In this document: positions 1 to 13,300 of the stretch, piece by piece
How the letters are laid out: every line of letters begins with the position of its first letter
How positions within the stretch are numbered: the first letter of the stretch is position 1
Origin: Taeniopygia guttata
Lineage: Eukaryota; Chordata; Aves; Passeriformes; Estrildidae
Length of the DNA: 64,000 nucleotides
Assembly: GCF_048771995.1 (NCBI RefSeq)
Contig: NC_133026.1
Span: 9,926,001-9,990,000, forward strand
Reading direction: 5' to 3'
Notes under the pieces: model-generated
What the model was told of the DNA's origin: nothing
The model's input: only the letters and a program-made list of their open reading frames with translations
Databases searched by the model: none
Program-made: the position numbers and the translations under genes

Positions 1-1223
1 TTGGTCAGACAAGAATGTTTTCCTGCAAGCTTATCTCTGAAGAGGTGAAGCTGCTCTTCCAGCTGCTGTCAGAAGAGGCAACAAAGAGAAAACTGAAGAA
101 AGTTGCTCCATTAGGGCTAACACGTTCATCCAGTGAAATAAACTCTCAGGAGCCAATCCTGCTGCATTTTGTCCAGCAACACCAATCCCTGATTTGGACA
201 GCTGTCTTTTTCCTACAGAAATAAAAAGATTCAATTCACTACAGACTGGGCTCTGCTCACAGATGTAGCCCTCACCTGCTCTGGAACCCAGGGAAGGAGA
301 CAGCAGTCTTTTATCACTCTGGGGCCTGCCCAGCTCTGCCAAAGCAGCAAAGGCTACAGCATAGCTGTACAAATAACTCAAATTTAAGAATAACAAATAA
401 TTCGAATTTAAGAATAACCAGGTTCGAATTTTGGAAGCGCCTCTGAAGCTGAGATGTGCCTGATGACCCTCCTGGCTACTGCCAGAGAAGCAGTGAGGAA
501 CACAGAAGGCTGCTCCTTGCTGGACTGTCAATGACTGACAAATTTGGCTTTTCCATAACCCACAAGCAGGCAAAAGTAGCCATGGTAACACAGACTTATG
601 ATGGTCAACTATAAAAACATTGCTGGGTTCACTGACTGAAGTTCCAAAAAACCCTGGAACTGCAGATTCTATTGAGAATGACTTGGGTAAATGTAGGGTA
701 GACCTAATGAGAAATCTATATAAAAGGAATAATGAGGAAATAGCAAAGAAAGCTCAAGCAATGGAGCACAGTCATTCTGGCATTTTATAATACACAGATT
801 TACTCTGGTAAAGTAAGCACATTATCTTCTGCAGCTATCGTTATTTTTTCCTAATACTATGTTAATAAAATACTCTAAGTAATTGAGAAAAGTAAAAAAC
901 ACAAAAAATATTACATCTTAGATTTCAGACTACATTTAATGACAAAGTATTACATTATGGGAAAAAGTCAAAGATAGTGCTTTATCTTTGGAAAGTATTT
1001 TTTTATTAACAAACATGACTTTAATGATGAAAGCACAGAGAGTTGATATTCCATTTCCCTCACAAAAATGCTACTTACAGCATGCAGTTTATTCCTCCAT
1101 TCATATACAATTACAACTAATTATATTTTCATGATGAAGCAATTCTCCTTTCAAGCCAACATAACTGCCAAATGAAACAATGTGCAAATTATAAAGCATA
1201 GACCCCATTGTAATATAGTCAAA
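1..1223 (-). other. ESYT2: ESYT2 intron 4 (part)
   Basis: This is AT-rich intron with no exon recognised. It contains a 24 bp tandem duplication at 371-418. A 186-codon open frame on the minus strand (31-591) has no recognisable domain. Confidence 0.8.
371..418. repeat. 24 bp tandem duplication
   Basis: Two adjacent 24-base units (371-394 and 395-418) share 22 of 24 bases and contain AATTTAAGAATAAC. This is a small, probably recent local duplication in an intron. Confidence 0.8.
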
Positions 1224-1229
1224 GTTTAC

Positions 1230-1306
1230 CTGATTTGAAGGTCCAAAATGATCTGCCTTTTGTCCACATTTTCAGTGTACACTTTTACACCATTTATCCT
1301 CAGAGG
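1230..1306 (-). CDS. ESYT2: ESYT2 coding exon 4 (SMP domain continued)
   Basis: The exon is 77 bases and encodes [20 protein letters not shown] followed by LDLQI and the first two bases of a serine codon. Acceptor AG lies at plus 1307-1308 and donor GTAAAC at 1224-1229. It ends in phase 2, so the next exon must begin with the third base. No matching exon 5 (expected to start FVGNCEI) is seen at 1-1229, so the gene continues past the left edge. Confidence 0.95.
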
Positions 1307-4300
1307 CTGGAACAATGAAGCAAGTAAAAGTTGGATTCTTCTATAGAAGTATATTAAACTCTTAACTTTGAATTAAAGGTGATCATAGGCATATTCATGT
1401 CTGAAGTTAAGAACCTACTATAAACATTAAAAGGTGTGAAGTAAGGCTATCAATTTAGTTCAAATTCTTATTTCAAGGGTAAAAATTACCTTGCTTGGAT
1501 AGAATTAACCACAGTCCTTCCACAATTACCCGGGGCATGGACCACTAACTTCAAGATTTACAAAATATTTAACAATCAAGCTTTCCTTCTACCCTGCATA
1601 AACATCTGATTTCTCTGTAGAGGTGTATGTCTGATACTCCCAAAGCATTCTTTACTGTGTAACTACAACAACAAGCTAAATTTAGTTCACAAAAAGACAG
1701 TTGCCTTAAAGTGGAATTTAGTGAGATTAGATGGAAAAGAATCCATAATTTTCATAAAAAGTTGTGTCAACCACTCTGTGCTATCACTCTAAATCATTGT
1801 GTTCATACTGTCCCCTCTCTCTCTCACACAGAATTAACACATATCAATCACACACTCAAGCCCCAAATATCCATCAAACACTAGGCAGGAGAGGATGACT
1901 AACAACCTCACTTTTGAATTTTTCCTTTCTTGAAAAGTTTTCATATTTCTATTTACAGCTTTTTGATAATTTCTGTAAAATCAAAATCTCACTGCTGTGT
2001 TGGAGTTGTGCAGCTCAATCAACTCAATCAAGGCTGCAGTATAAAGTAAGAACAGCTCTTTGTCATGTCCAAGGTTACTAAATTCAGCTGCAGAACCACG
2101 GATTTAAGTTCAGTCTGGAAGCTAAAACCTACTTAAAATTAGTATATCTTAAAAGAAATGCTACAGTCTGCAATACAAATATATCTAGGGCAGGACAGAG
2201 GTCCTGTGTAAAAGGTTTTACAATTTAAAAAAGTAATAACCCAACACACAAAAAGTGCAGTAAAGCATAATGAACTATAACCTGCATGAAACAGAGTCAC
2301 AAAGAGAGGGAACATCTGAAAAGTAATTTCAGGTCTCCTAATATTTGAGGCTGCATGGGGGTGTTGATTTTTAAATCCTTATTTGACATTCAATTTATGA
2401 CAAGCAATAGAAACACAAAAGACAACTTCAAACAAAAGCTGTTAAACTGCATCTCAAAGCAGTAAAGTTCAGGTTAATTCAGGGAAGATTAAGTAGTGCT
2501 GAACCTGCTGCAAACAGAGGGGATCATTCTCAGCTTGCACTGGTCAAACAGGCTCTCCTGCAGGCATGGACCCTTCTTTCATGGGATGGAACAGAAGACA
2601 AACATCTGTATGTCCCTTTATACTGGGTTTTGTGCAGTCCTTGGAAAGCCAAGCCAGCAGCCTTGTCACTGACTCCACACAATATGATTAGAAGTGCATC
2701 TGTGACAAGAAAACTGCACTTGGACCATCTGGCAAAAGGATAATGGTTCCTGCTCACTTAATGTAAAGCACTGCATGAACAATATTAAAATCACATTGCT
2801 GTGAGCTCTTCATGTGACCAGGCATTTCTGCACTGAGTCGTCTCCAAATTCTCAGTCAAGTTTTTGAAGCATAGATCCCAGGAAATACAATATAGCCTCT
2901 GCTAAAAAACCCACACATTTTTATTGTAATGTTACACAGAAGCCAGAATCAGGCTTACGGTCAAGTGTCACAGAGAAATATTTCTGTGCAGATTTGAACA
3001 GGCTATATGAAAATGTTGTGTAAAACAGGGTCTCTTAAAAAAAACCTCACCAGACACTGACCTGATGACCAATATCAATCTTTGTAAAACTGAAGGTACT
3101 GAGGTGGTTGTTTGCTCCTCTTACTGCTGGTTCTATGGTTTCTCGGAAGAGTTTCTCGATGAATTGACAAATAAAAGGCCACATCTGTTTTACAGTCTAA
3201 GGAGAAAAAACAATCTGCATGGAAGTACAGTTCTTAAATACGTGAATAAGTTATAAATGTAAAAAAATCAGAACTTCACTGCATCTGAATTTTCTATCTG
3301 AAAATTCTATATTGCTTCTTTTTTCTTACTATTTTCCAATTAATTCATGTTCTTCTATGCTCTTTGAATGAAAGATATTTTTTTAAAAGTAAGCTACATA
3401 GATTTATATCTTAGATTATCACACACACAAATCAAAACTGCAAATTTCATTTATTTTTAGATTGTAGGTCAGGAACCTACAGTAACTGGAAAGTATCCCA
3501 GACAAGTAGAAAATTAAAGATTGTGTTTACAGCTGCTATGAGTTCTACGCAATTATAGCTGTCATTACTGTAATGCCACTTTAAATCACTCATAAAACTC
3601 ACAATTTCAAGACCATGAAACTAAATTTAATCTTTCTTGTGACTAACTGGATCAACAACCAGAGATTTCAAGTGTATAAATCCTAAAGTTAAAACTACTC
3701 TGTTCTCAGATTCTTGCCTCGCCTTTTATTTTAATTTCAGCCTTCCCTCCTGCCTCTTCCCACTTGGGATCAATGTTTCTCCTTACCTTGTTGAGCCATT
3801 CTGCTCTCTCTGTGTCTGGAAAATGCACCTAAAAAACCAAAACAAACACAAAAAAACAGAAAATTAATGCAAATACAAAATACTTTTTAGCTAATTGTGT
3901 CCAGTTATTTATAATACTGGAAAGCTTAGGGATCTCCCTAGACAGTGGACAACATATTGAGTAGTCAACACTCCTGACAAGAGAATTACAATACAAGTAA
4001 ATTAAAATAAAAACTCATTTCTGAAATACATAAATATATGCTTGGACTTGTTTCTGGTAGTAGTACCTGGAATAAAGTCATACTGTAACACCATGTACAA
4101 ACTAAAAAACCAGCACAGCCAACCCAGCTTGTGTCAACCAATATTAAAATGACACAGGTGACTGCCAGAGTCCCCACTGCACTTCTGCTTCCTTTCATTC
4201 ATGCCAAATCTTTTTCAATGTCAATAAATCACAGCTATGAATATTTAATCAGTGAAGCTGAAGCTCAGGAATATGGATTTAAGTTCAGCCAAGAGCCCTT

Positions 4301-7300
4301 TGAAAGGCATTTCCAGTGATTTCTTTTCTCAAACTGCAGAAACCAGTCAGAGACAGCGTGACAGTTTATATACAGGGCAGAAAGTACCCGTGGCAATAGG
4401 AAAGCATCAATTCAATGTTGGAAGAACAGACACAGCTGTCCAGACACAGGAGAGCACAGTTAGTAGCTTTATCTTTTACAAATACACATACATACAAAAA
4501 ACCCAATCAGTATCCCCTCCAAACAAAAATAAAGCCCCGAAGAAGCAAAGCTAACAAGAATTTCCTTAGAAACTCACAGGCAGAACAAGATGCAGATCAC
4601 ACTTCCCAAACACAAAAAGCCTTTGAACACACTAAAAAACCGTGACCTACATATGGTGACTTTTGTGAAGCAGTGTCTCTACTTAACCAAATTGCCAAGT
4701 CTTAATCTCTTCATAGCATAACAGATTGCACCACTGGCTTCAACAGCAGCTATATTTATTATGCATATCCCAGATATGAACAGTCAGTGAAAGACCTACT
4801 CTTTAAACCGTATTTCCAACAAGATGAATTTGAAAGCAAGCCCTATTAATGACTTTTCCGTTTTTCTTCGCTTCTTGCATTAACAATCAGCACTAACATA
4901 TTCTTCATACACTCAATCTACTCTCAGCGCAATCCTTAATTTCATCTAAACCCCTAAACTTTTGCTATATAGTTTTTGCTATGCTGCCCCTCATCAGCAT
5001 AATCAACAGTGTCAGAGGTATCTCCCCAGTCTGTTTCTTTTTCAACAATCTCAGGTCAACAACAAAGGTAAGCCCCATGTTTCTACAGATACTTGAAGAA
5101 CTACAAATGCTGCTGTATTCCACTGTCAAGAAAGGCTCTCAGCATCTTTATCAAGTATATCACATATCTCAAAAACTTTATAAATGGTGCAGAAGTGTCC
5201 AGTGATCTGTTTGACTGAGAAAAAACATGCAACATAATTTATTTTACTAAAGTTAAAAGAACAGAATTATTAATAACAGATGGAACAATTTGGGAGCCAT
5301 GTTATTTTATTTACTTAGAATTAATTTCCTGGAAAATTATGGTGGGTAGAATGTCAGAACTCTGTACTTAAGAGAGTTGGGGATGGTGTCCACTTTTTGA
5401 AAACAAAAAATACTTAATTGTTTTTTACTTTTGCAACAGAAGTAGTTGCAAGTATGTACATGAATTTACAACTGAACAGAGCTTACACTCAGTTTTTGTC
5501 TTGCAGGGTTCTCATGTTACTCCCAATGGTAAAAAAGTTAAAGAAACTGAGAGAATGAACACTGTTAACCCCAACACTAATAAGTAACATCTTGATCTTT
5601 CCCTTAAAATATTTGCCTTCTGAATCTGCAAACAGAAAATTGCCAATTCTCAGTAATGATTTGTGCACGATGTTGTGCATAATGTTGGATCAACATGTTT
5701 CATCCTGATTTAGGTAGGAGAGATTAGTGATGTTCAGTTTCACAGGGTGAGAGCTGCAGAGCTGTTCCACATAGGGGACACCAACATAATCCAAGAGGAA
5801 ATGGTCAGTAACCTGCTACATCACTTAGACAAGCACAAGTCTGTGGCTGGAAGGAATCCACCCAGTGGTACTGGGGCAGCTGGCAGAAGTGCTCACAGAG
5901 CCACTTCTCCATCATTTACCAGCAATCCTGACTAACTGGGGAGGTCCCAGGTGACTGGAGGTCAGCAAATATAACCCCATCCACAAGGGCATGGGGAACT
6001 ACAGGCCTGTCACTCTGACCTTGGTCCAGCACAGGTCATGGAGCTGATCTCCTGTTATGCCAGCATGACTGACTGAGTGGATGAGGGAAAGGCTGTCGAT
6101 GTGTTCGGTGAAGCCTCTGACATGTTTTCCCACAGCACTCTCCTGCAGAAACTGGCTGCTCATGGCTTGGACCAGTGTACAGTCAGCTGGGTAAAAAATT
6201 GGCTGGATGGCCAGGCCCAGGGAGAGTGAGGGAATGGAGCTACATCCATGGCTGTAACTCTGGCCAGTCACAAGCTTGTTCCACAGAGCTCAGTGCTGGG
6301 GACACTCCTGTTTGTCATCTGTATGAAGGGACCAATGGCACCCTCAGTCACTTTGCAGGTGACACCAAGTTGGGTGGGAGTGTTGATGTGCTGGAGGGCA
6401 GGAAGGGTCTGCAGAGGGATCTGGACAGGCTGGACTGATGGACCAAGGCCAGTGGTTTGAGGTTCAACAAGGCCAAGTGCTGGGTCCTGCATTTGGGTCA
6501 CAACACCACCAGGCAGTGCTACAGGCTGGGGACAGAGTGGCTGGAAAGTGGCCCTGAGGGAAAGGACCTGGGGCTGCTGGCTGACAGCAGCTGAACAGGA
6601 GCCAGGTGTGCCAGGGGGCCAAGAAAGCCAAAGGCACCCTGGCCTGTATCAGAAATAATGTGGCCAGCAGGACCAGCAGTGATTGTCCCCCTGTCCTGGG
6701 CACTGGTGAGGCTGCACCTGGAATGCTGTGTTCAGATTTGGGCCCCCCAATACATGAAGGACATTGAGGTGCTGGAGCGTGTCCAGAGAAGAACAGTGGA
6801 CTGGAAAAGGGGCTGAAGCACAATGCTTAGCTGGAGCACCTGATGAAGCTGGGGTTGTTTAGTCAGGAGAAAAGGAAACTCAGAGGAGACCTTTATTGCT
6901 CCCTACAATCACCCAAAAGGAGGTTGTAGCCAGATGAGAGTTGCTCTCTTCTCCCATGTGGAAAAGAGAGAGGATAAGAGGAAATAGCCTCAAGTTGCAC
7001 CACGGAGGTTTAGAATGCATATAATAAATTTTTTTTTCATGGAAAGAGTTGTTAAGCATTGGAAGAGGCTGCCTAAGGAAGTGGTAGAGTCACCAGTGCT
7101 GGATGTATTGCAGCTGTGGCATTTAGGGTCATAGTTTAGTGGTAGATCTGGCAGTGTCAGATTAATAGTTGGACTTGATGATCTCAGAGATCTTTTCCTA
7201 AATTCTATGATTCTACAGGAATTGCAATGAACAGCAACAAAATAAAATAAATAAAAACAACAAATTAAACACTCAGATGAGGAAAGGAAAAGAAAATTCA

Positions 7301-10300
7301 TGGAAATACCAAAAGCAAACCTGTCTGCTGTGAGTAATGCAAGATATAACAGTTGTCATGTTCACAATTCATTTTTAGTCTTCTGTACAAGTATCCAGTT
7401 GACATTCAACAGAAAAGACACACTAGACTTGAGAGAGGCTTCCCACTCTAAATATAACCTCAGCACAGATGAAATTCACCTTCCTCCCAAGGGTGATCCA
7501 ACTTCCCAGATTCAGAGTATAAACCTCTGAAGGCACAGGCCACATTCCCTGCACCATGCACACAGCTGACATGCAATACACCTCTGTGGAATGAGGAAAA
7601 GAGGAAGCATCTATCTTGTACCTATCAAGCACTCTTCACATTCAGTCTAAAATTAAGCATAAACACTTGAAATAGGTTGGGAAACAAACAAGAGGCCACA
7701 GATACTCAAATCTATCCATATATGTTAATTTATTAATGTTTTATTTTATCTACTGTACAGTCTTTATTAAGACCTTACTTAACAGGACATGACTCTTAAT
7801 TTTTCCAGAGATTTAATAATTACTTTTCCTTTGGTGTGCCACACCTATCATGCTCCTACAGTTACATGAGTTGGCACTAAGCCTGCTCCTCAATTATGTA
7901 AGCCTAGTTTACTCCTGCAGTTGATAACAGGCAACAAATAATACAGTATCTTCTATTCTTGTTTCTCACCCCTTTTCCATTCCTGCTTTTCTGCTTGCTC
8001 ACTCAAATGTTAATGTAGTTTTGTGCCTATTCTGACACTCAAAACAGAGAGCAGAGAACATTTTATTTTCAAGACTGAAATTTTCAGTCAAGCCAACCTT
8101 GAATCAAAAGCTGGGCTTTGCTTAATCTTTAGATGCTCCAAACCCAGGTTGTCTGAAAACAAAAAATAAAATATTTATCCATCTACTAATCCCATATATT
8201 TTCAGCCTGCTATATGAGACTGCAATACTAGTGGTAAAATTATTTTTTGCTTTAAGAGTTTTTGACTTCAAATACAATTCTATGCATAGACAACAGGAGA
8301 AAGCCTGAGGATAGAAGCTGGTACACTGGATCAGTTAGGACTGAGACAAGAACATTGAAGCAACTGCACAAACATTTTTATGGCCAGAAGCAAGAATCAG
8401 ACTAACTGATGTGCAAAATGTGCTAATTCTCGTATCAAAATCTATTGATGAGCATGACAGAAAGCGACAGAAGTCAAGATTTCAGTTAAGACAGTTAACG
8501 ACTAAAAGCATTTTCCTCTTGGCTTCTGTTAGTAAATTACTCATGCAGGTTTGGCAAGTAGTATCCTTTCAACCACTTGGTGAAGCAATTCAATATTGAA
8601 AGCAAAGTATAACAAGAGAGAACTGTTGCAAGAAATGCCCCAACGAAGTGTTCAACACCAAAAACATAACATGTTCCAGGAAAGTTCCATTATTAAAAGT
8701 TATCTTGCAAAATACTTGGAAGTGCTCAAAAGATGCATTTCTGCACATTAAAAAGACACTATCTGGCTTTCTCACACAACTGCTTGTGCTTAGTTCTAAA
8801 CAACTTTTATGTTTACTTTCTATTTCTGATCCTGCACTTTCAAAAGCTCAATTCAGAACACAGAATTTTTGTAATGATCAATAAAATACCAGAAAGGGCC
8901 CAAGGAATGCAGTTCCTTGTTTCTCCTGGAAGACAACAAAAGAAAAAAGGGACAAAAGAAAACCATTTACACTAACAGTAACAACAAAAGAAACGTTTCT
9001 TACCCATAACTATTTTGTTTTTCAAACTCTCTACATACACTCTTCACACTGGCTAAACTGACTCAGTTTTCTGGCCAGACTATCATCTGCATATGAAAGG
9101 CTAGACACAGAGTAATAACTATTATACTCAAATGCCATGGACTAAGGATGGATGGGAATCCTTGAAAAGTCAAATAGCAATCAGAAAATAACATGAAATG
9201 AGATTCAAAGTGCAACTAATAACATTAATGCCTTAAATATAATTTTTCATTCACATAAAGGAAGTTTCAATTATCTACATAAATTTTACTAAAAGAAAGC
9301 ATTGACAAGAAATTCCAAAGGAAAGACATGACAACACCCTCCTGTAATTAATGTTGAATTGCTCTCAAAACAAGTCACAGGTACTAATAATCTACTTTAA
9401 AATATAAATTGCATAATAGCTGTTACTATTCACTGATCCCCTCATTGTAAAACATTTTTCTTTTAAAAATTATCTTCAAAAGCTTCCTTCATCCTTAAAG
9501 GTATTTATGAAACAACCCTAGATAAATTTGACATTTATTTGATGATTAACACATAGGCCCTAAATATTATCTACATAACTCAAACAAAAACCAGAGCATC
9601 TACACTGAAAGTACAAAACTACAGGTATTAATCAGAGCATTCCAAAAACTGAAAACTTAATTTGCTACAAACAAACCACTTTTCATGATCTGTGTATTAC
9701 AGCAATGGAAGAAATGGAAGCAATAAAAGCAGATTAGACTTTTAAAAATAAATAAATGAATAAAAAGCCCCAAACAAAACCCCTCAAAATTTTGCATTTC
9801 TTCCATTTTACATTCAAAGATTAATGATAAGAATTCCAATGCTCTCAGGAACATTCTGTGATTCTTACAGTGCCCTTCACAGGGCCAGGAGTTGGACTCA
9901 ACAATCTTGACGAGTCACTTCCACACACTGTAGAATAGTCTACATTAAAAATAATTGACTATCATAGCTATGTTTAAAAGATACTTATCTGACTCAGCAT
10001 TACTTAATTTAAGCTTAGTTCCTTCCATTTGCACTGATTATTTGTTGCTCCAGATGTAAATCTTAAAGAAACTATAGCAGTCACTTTAAGGTCACACAAT
10101 ATAATCAAGTTTCTTGATATAGTTAAAATGCAGCAAAATATTCTTGAGCACTTTTCCAGCCATTTCACAAATATCTCTTCTATTAGATACTGACCCCTTC
10201 TGCTTATTTTGGAAAGCTAAAATTATATATAAAAAATCCTCTACTCTATCAAAAGTGCATTTGTCTAGTTTAAATGTAAAAATGTATAAGGGTATCACAG

Positions 10301-13300
10301 TAGTTTTCATAGTCTCTTCATGCACAGTCAGTGGATAGGGAGACTATACCACAGAAGGAAATTCAGGACAGGAGCCCAAATTAGGTGCTCTAAAACCTTC
10401 TGAATGTACAGCATAAGCAGTTATTTAACCATTAAGCCTAAAGCCAGTGGCATGGCAAAAACCCAAAACACACTAAAGTTAAATTTTCCTTTGAATTATA
10501 GCTGACAGTTTGTCTAAACTCACTGCACTTGTAACTCAAAAAGCCAGAGAAACTTACTAAAAGAAGCAGCCCAGCACGGATAGAATAAATTGTGTCATAT
10601 AGTGATATTCAAGCTCAATTTAACATCTATTCACTCCAGTGTTTTCCAGTTGGTAAAGCAGGCTGGCCTAAGGACATTTTAGGTAAAACAGAGCTGAGCA
10701 GGGCTAATAGCTTAATCCCATGTACTCCAGCCAGCAATCCCCTCTCAGTCTCTGAAGCAACAAGGAGCAGCAATAGCTGAGCTATTTGCTCCTTTCCACG
10801 GAGGAACTGACCCAAAGTCCTCAGGCACTTGCCCCAGGCTGAAGAGGCTTCTCCAGGCTGGTGAAGGGAGGACCCCTCCTTTCTGACAGGAGCTGAAGAA
10901 GGGGGTTGTGAGAGCACAGCAGCCAGGCTCTGTCACTTCAGCAATTCACCTCTGGGGTTAACCAAGCAATTTTCCTACTTCTGTCAATACCAGAAATACC
11001 CTGGCTCTCTCCTCTTCCAAATAACGACAAAATCCCACAAAATATTTACTGTTGCAGAACTGCAGGATTCAGTATTTCTGAAAAAAAAAGGTTAAATGCC
11101 AATATTAAGGTTTCCTTAAAAATTCTGCGGGCCCTTGTTACTAAACAGTCAACTGTTATTTCTATTACATCTGGTAATCTGATTCAGTTTCTGTTTAGCA
11201 TGCCTTGGGATGGATTTTGGGTTTGCAGTTTTAAATATATTAAAATTATTTGCCTTTGCACAGCAAAATTCATGCTCAGGACTACAAATGTGATGTATTT
11301 GCAGCATGAGAACTAAGCCAGGACTCTTGAAACACTTTCCCTGAGAATCATTACAGATGAGCTGCATGTGCCACATCTTTCAACAGAAATATCTGGAAGG
11401 TCCAGAAGCAGACTGAACATAGAAAACCAGTTTTGTCAAACACACTATTTATGTCCATAGGATAGTTCACAAAATACCAGTTAGAAAGACTTTTATAAAT
11501 CAGTATCAAGTAACCTAAAAGGATTACAAAATAAGCAATATAGGTTTTGACAATAATTGCCCATAAACGAACAAACAAAAAAAAATGTTTTTAAAAAATC
11601 AAACATCAGAGAAGGGTAGAGGAAAAAAAAAAAACTATACCCTCTACACAGAGAGTACACACACAGAGTAAGATACAGAGATAAAGGAGGTGGGGAAGGG
11701 CCCTAAAAATTTTGCCATGCCTCTATGATCATGATAAAACCTCACAGTAAAACTGAAATATTGGAAAAAGTGGAAACATACTTAAATGAAAGAAACTGCT
11801 GTAACATCAAGCAAGGTTAAGGACTGCATTTATTTATAAACTGGAACATAAGCCATTTAAGTGCTTGGACAACACACTGGAAAACAAAATAAACCTTTAT
11901 GAAAGAAGCAATTAAATGCCCTTTGAGTCAGATTTGCACCTATAAGACAAGAGTGGCTTTAGAAACACATACTTGGTACCCCACCAAATGTTCCCAAAAC
12001 ACTCCACCAGCACAAACACTGTCATCCCACGTGAGCTGCCTCTATCAGTTCAAGTCCTGTGAGGTGCCACAACAAATTACAGACAGCTGTTCAGCAGGAG
12101 TTTTCCAGAGTGATCTCTGTGTTCCACCTTATCCTGAGCTATCTGCTTCAGTCATTGTGAATGTTAGGGTGAAAAGCAATTTCTTCAACAACACAGCAAT
12201 TAAAGACAAAACAAGCTGGTGCTTGGAGAAATTGAAACAAACAGCTTTTCAACACCTCCAGGGTTCAATGCTAACACAGGAAAGCTACTACAATAGAATT
12301 CATACACCTCGAGTAATAAAACTGACATTCTTTATAAGGTACAGAAATTTTAATTTCCTTACAACCTTCCTTGCTACCTCTGTTCCTCATCCCTTTCAGC
12401 TGTTCACATACACAGAACATTTCAGCATCCTGGTATGGCCTGAAGGACATTATTTCTTAATATATATTCATAAGTGTATATATATATACATATGAATATA
12501 TATATATATATATCATATCTAGGGGACAAGGAAAACAACTAGCAGCACATAGGCTGCGTCCTGTAAAGTCAGGCTAAACAAGCGTAGACCAGATGCTCCC
12601 AAAACGCTGCCAAGAGCCACCACTGCCCATATAAATACCCTTTGGATCTCACTAGAACCCAAATTCCATGGAGGGATCCCAGATCAAACCTGCCTGCTGT
12701 GCTAAAATTAAAGCATGCCATTAATTCAAACTATAAAATGCCTTTTTTACAATTTACCAATAACCATAAATGTATCTATATTTCTCATTTAAATAATAAA
12801 AACATGTTACTTTGCTAAAATTATTTTTTAAATATATTATACATTAAATACATATACAGGACTGTAATTGAGAGAGTTGTCCCTTGGTTTTCCTTCTCAT
12901 TGCAGAAGTCATTGGAACAGCATTTAGAAAATCAACAATACTCAAATTTTTGCTAGCAGCCCATCAAAAGCCTAATCAGCTTATAGTTTTGGCAGCTGAG
13001 GATTCAGAATCCATGCTTATGCAGCCCTGCAAAACCACCAGAATATTCTCACCTGGATATTCTCCTCAGCTTCTACGGCAAACAATGTCTTTGGCGATGC
13101 AAAATAATGCTGTATTTGAAAAAAATAAACCCTGCCTAAAAAAAAGCTCCAGAGCTCTGATATGACTGAAAAAGCAGCCCAGAACTAAGTCCTGCAATTC
13201 AGAAGTGAAGGATGCTGAGCCATTTCAAAGCACAGCAGCTTCATTTTTTTCATGCACATCTTCCACTTCAACATCTATTAAATATGCTTCACTCACAGTG

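Noticed and set aside
31..591. A 186-codon minus-strand open frame at the left edge, tested as a possible further ESYT2 exon
   Set aside because: It does not match the expected continuation of the SMP domain (FVGNCEI...), has no domain and crosses a local tandem duplication.
11899..12495. A 198-codon open frame in ESYT2 intron 1
   Set aside because: There is no domain or recognisable homology. The composition is like the surrounding intron, it runs into a TA simple repeat, and it opposes the host gene.
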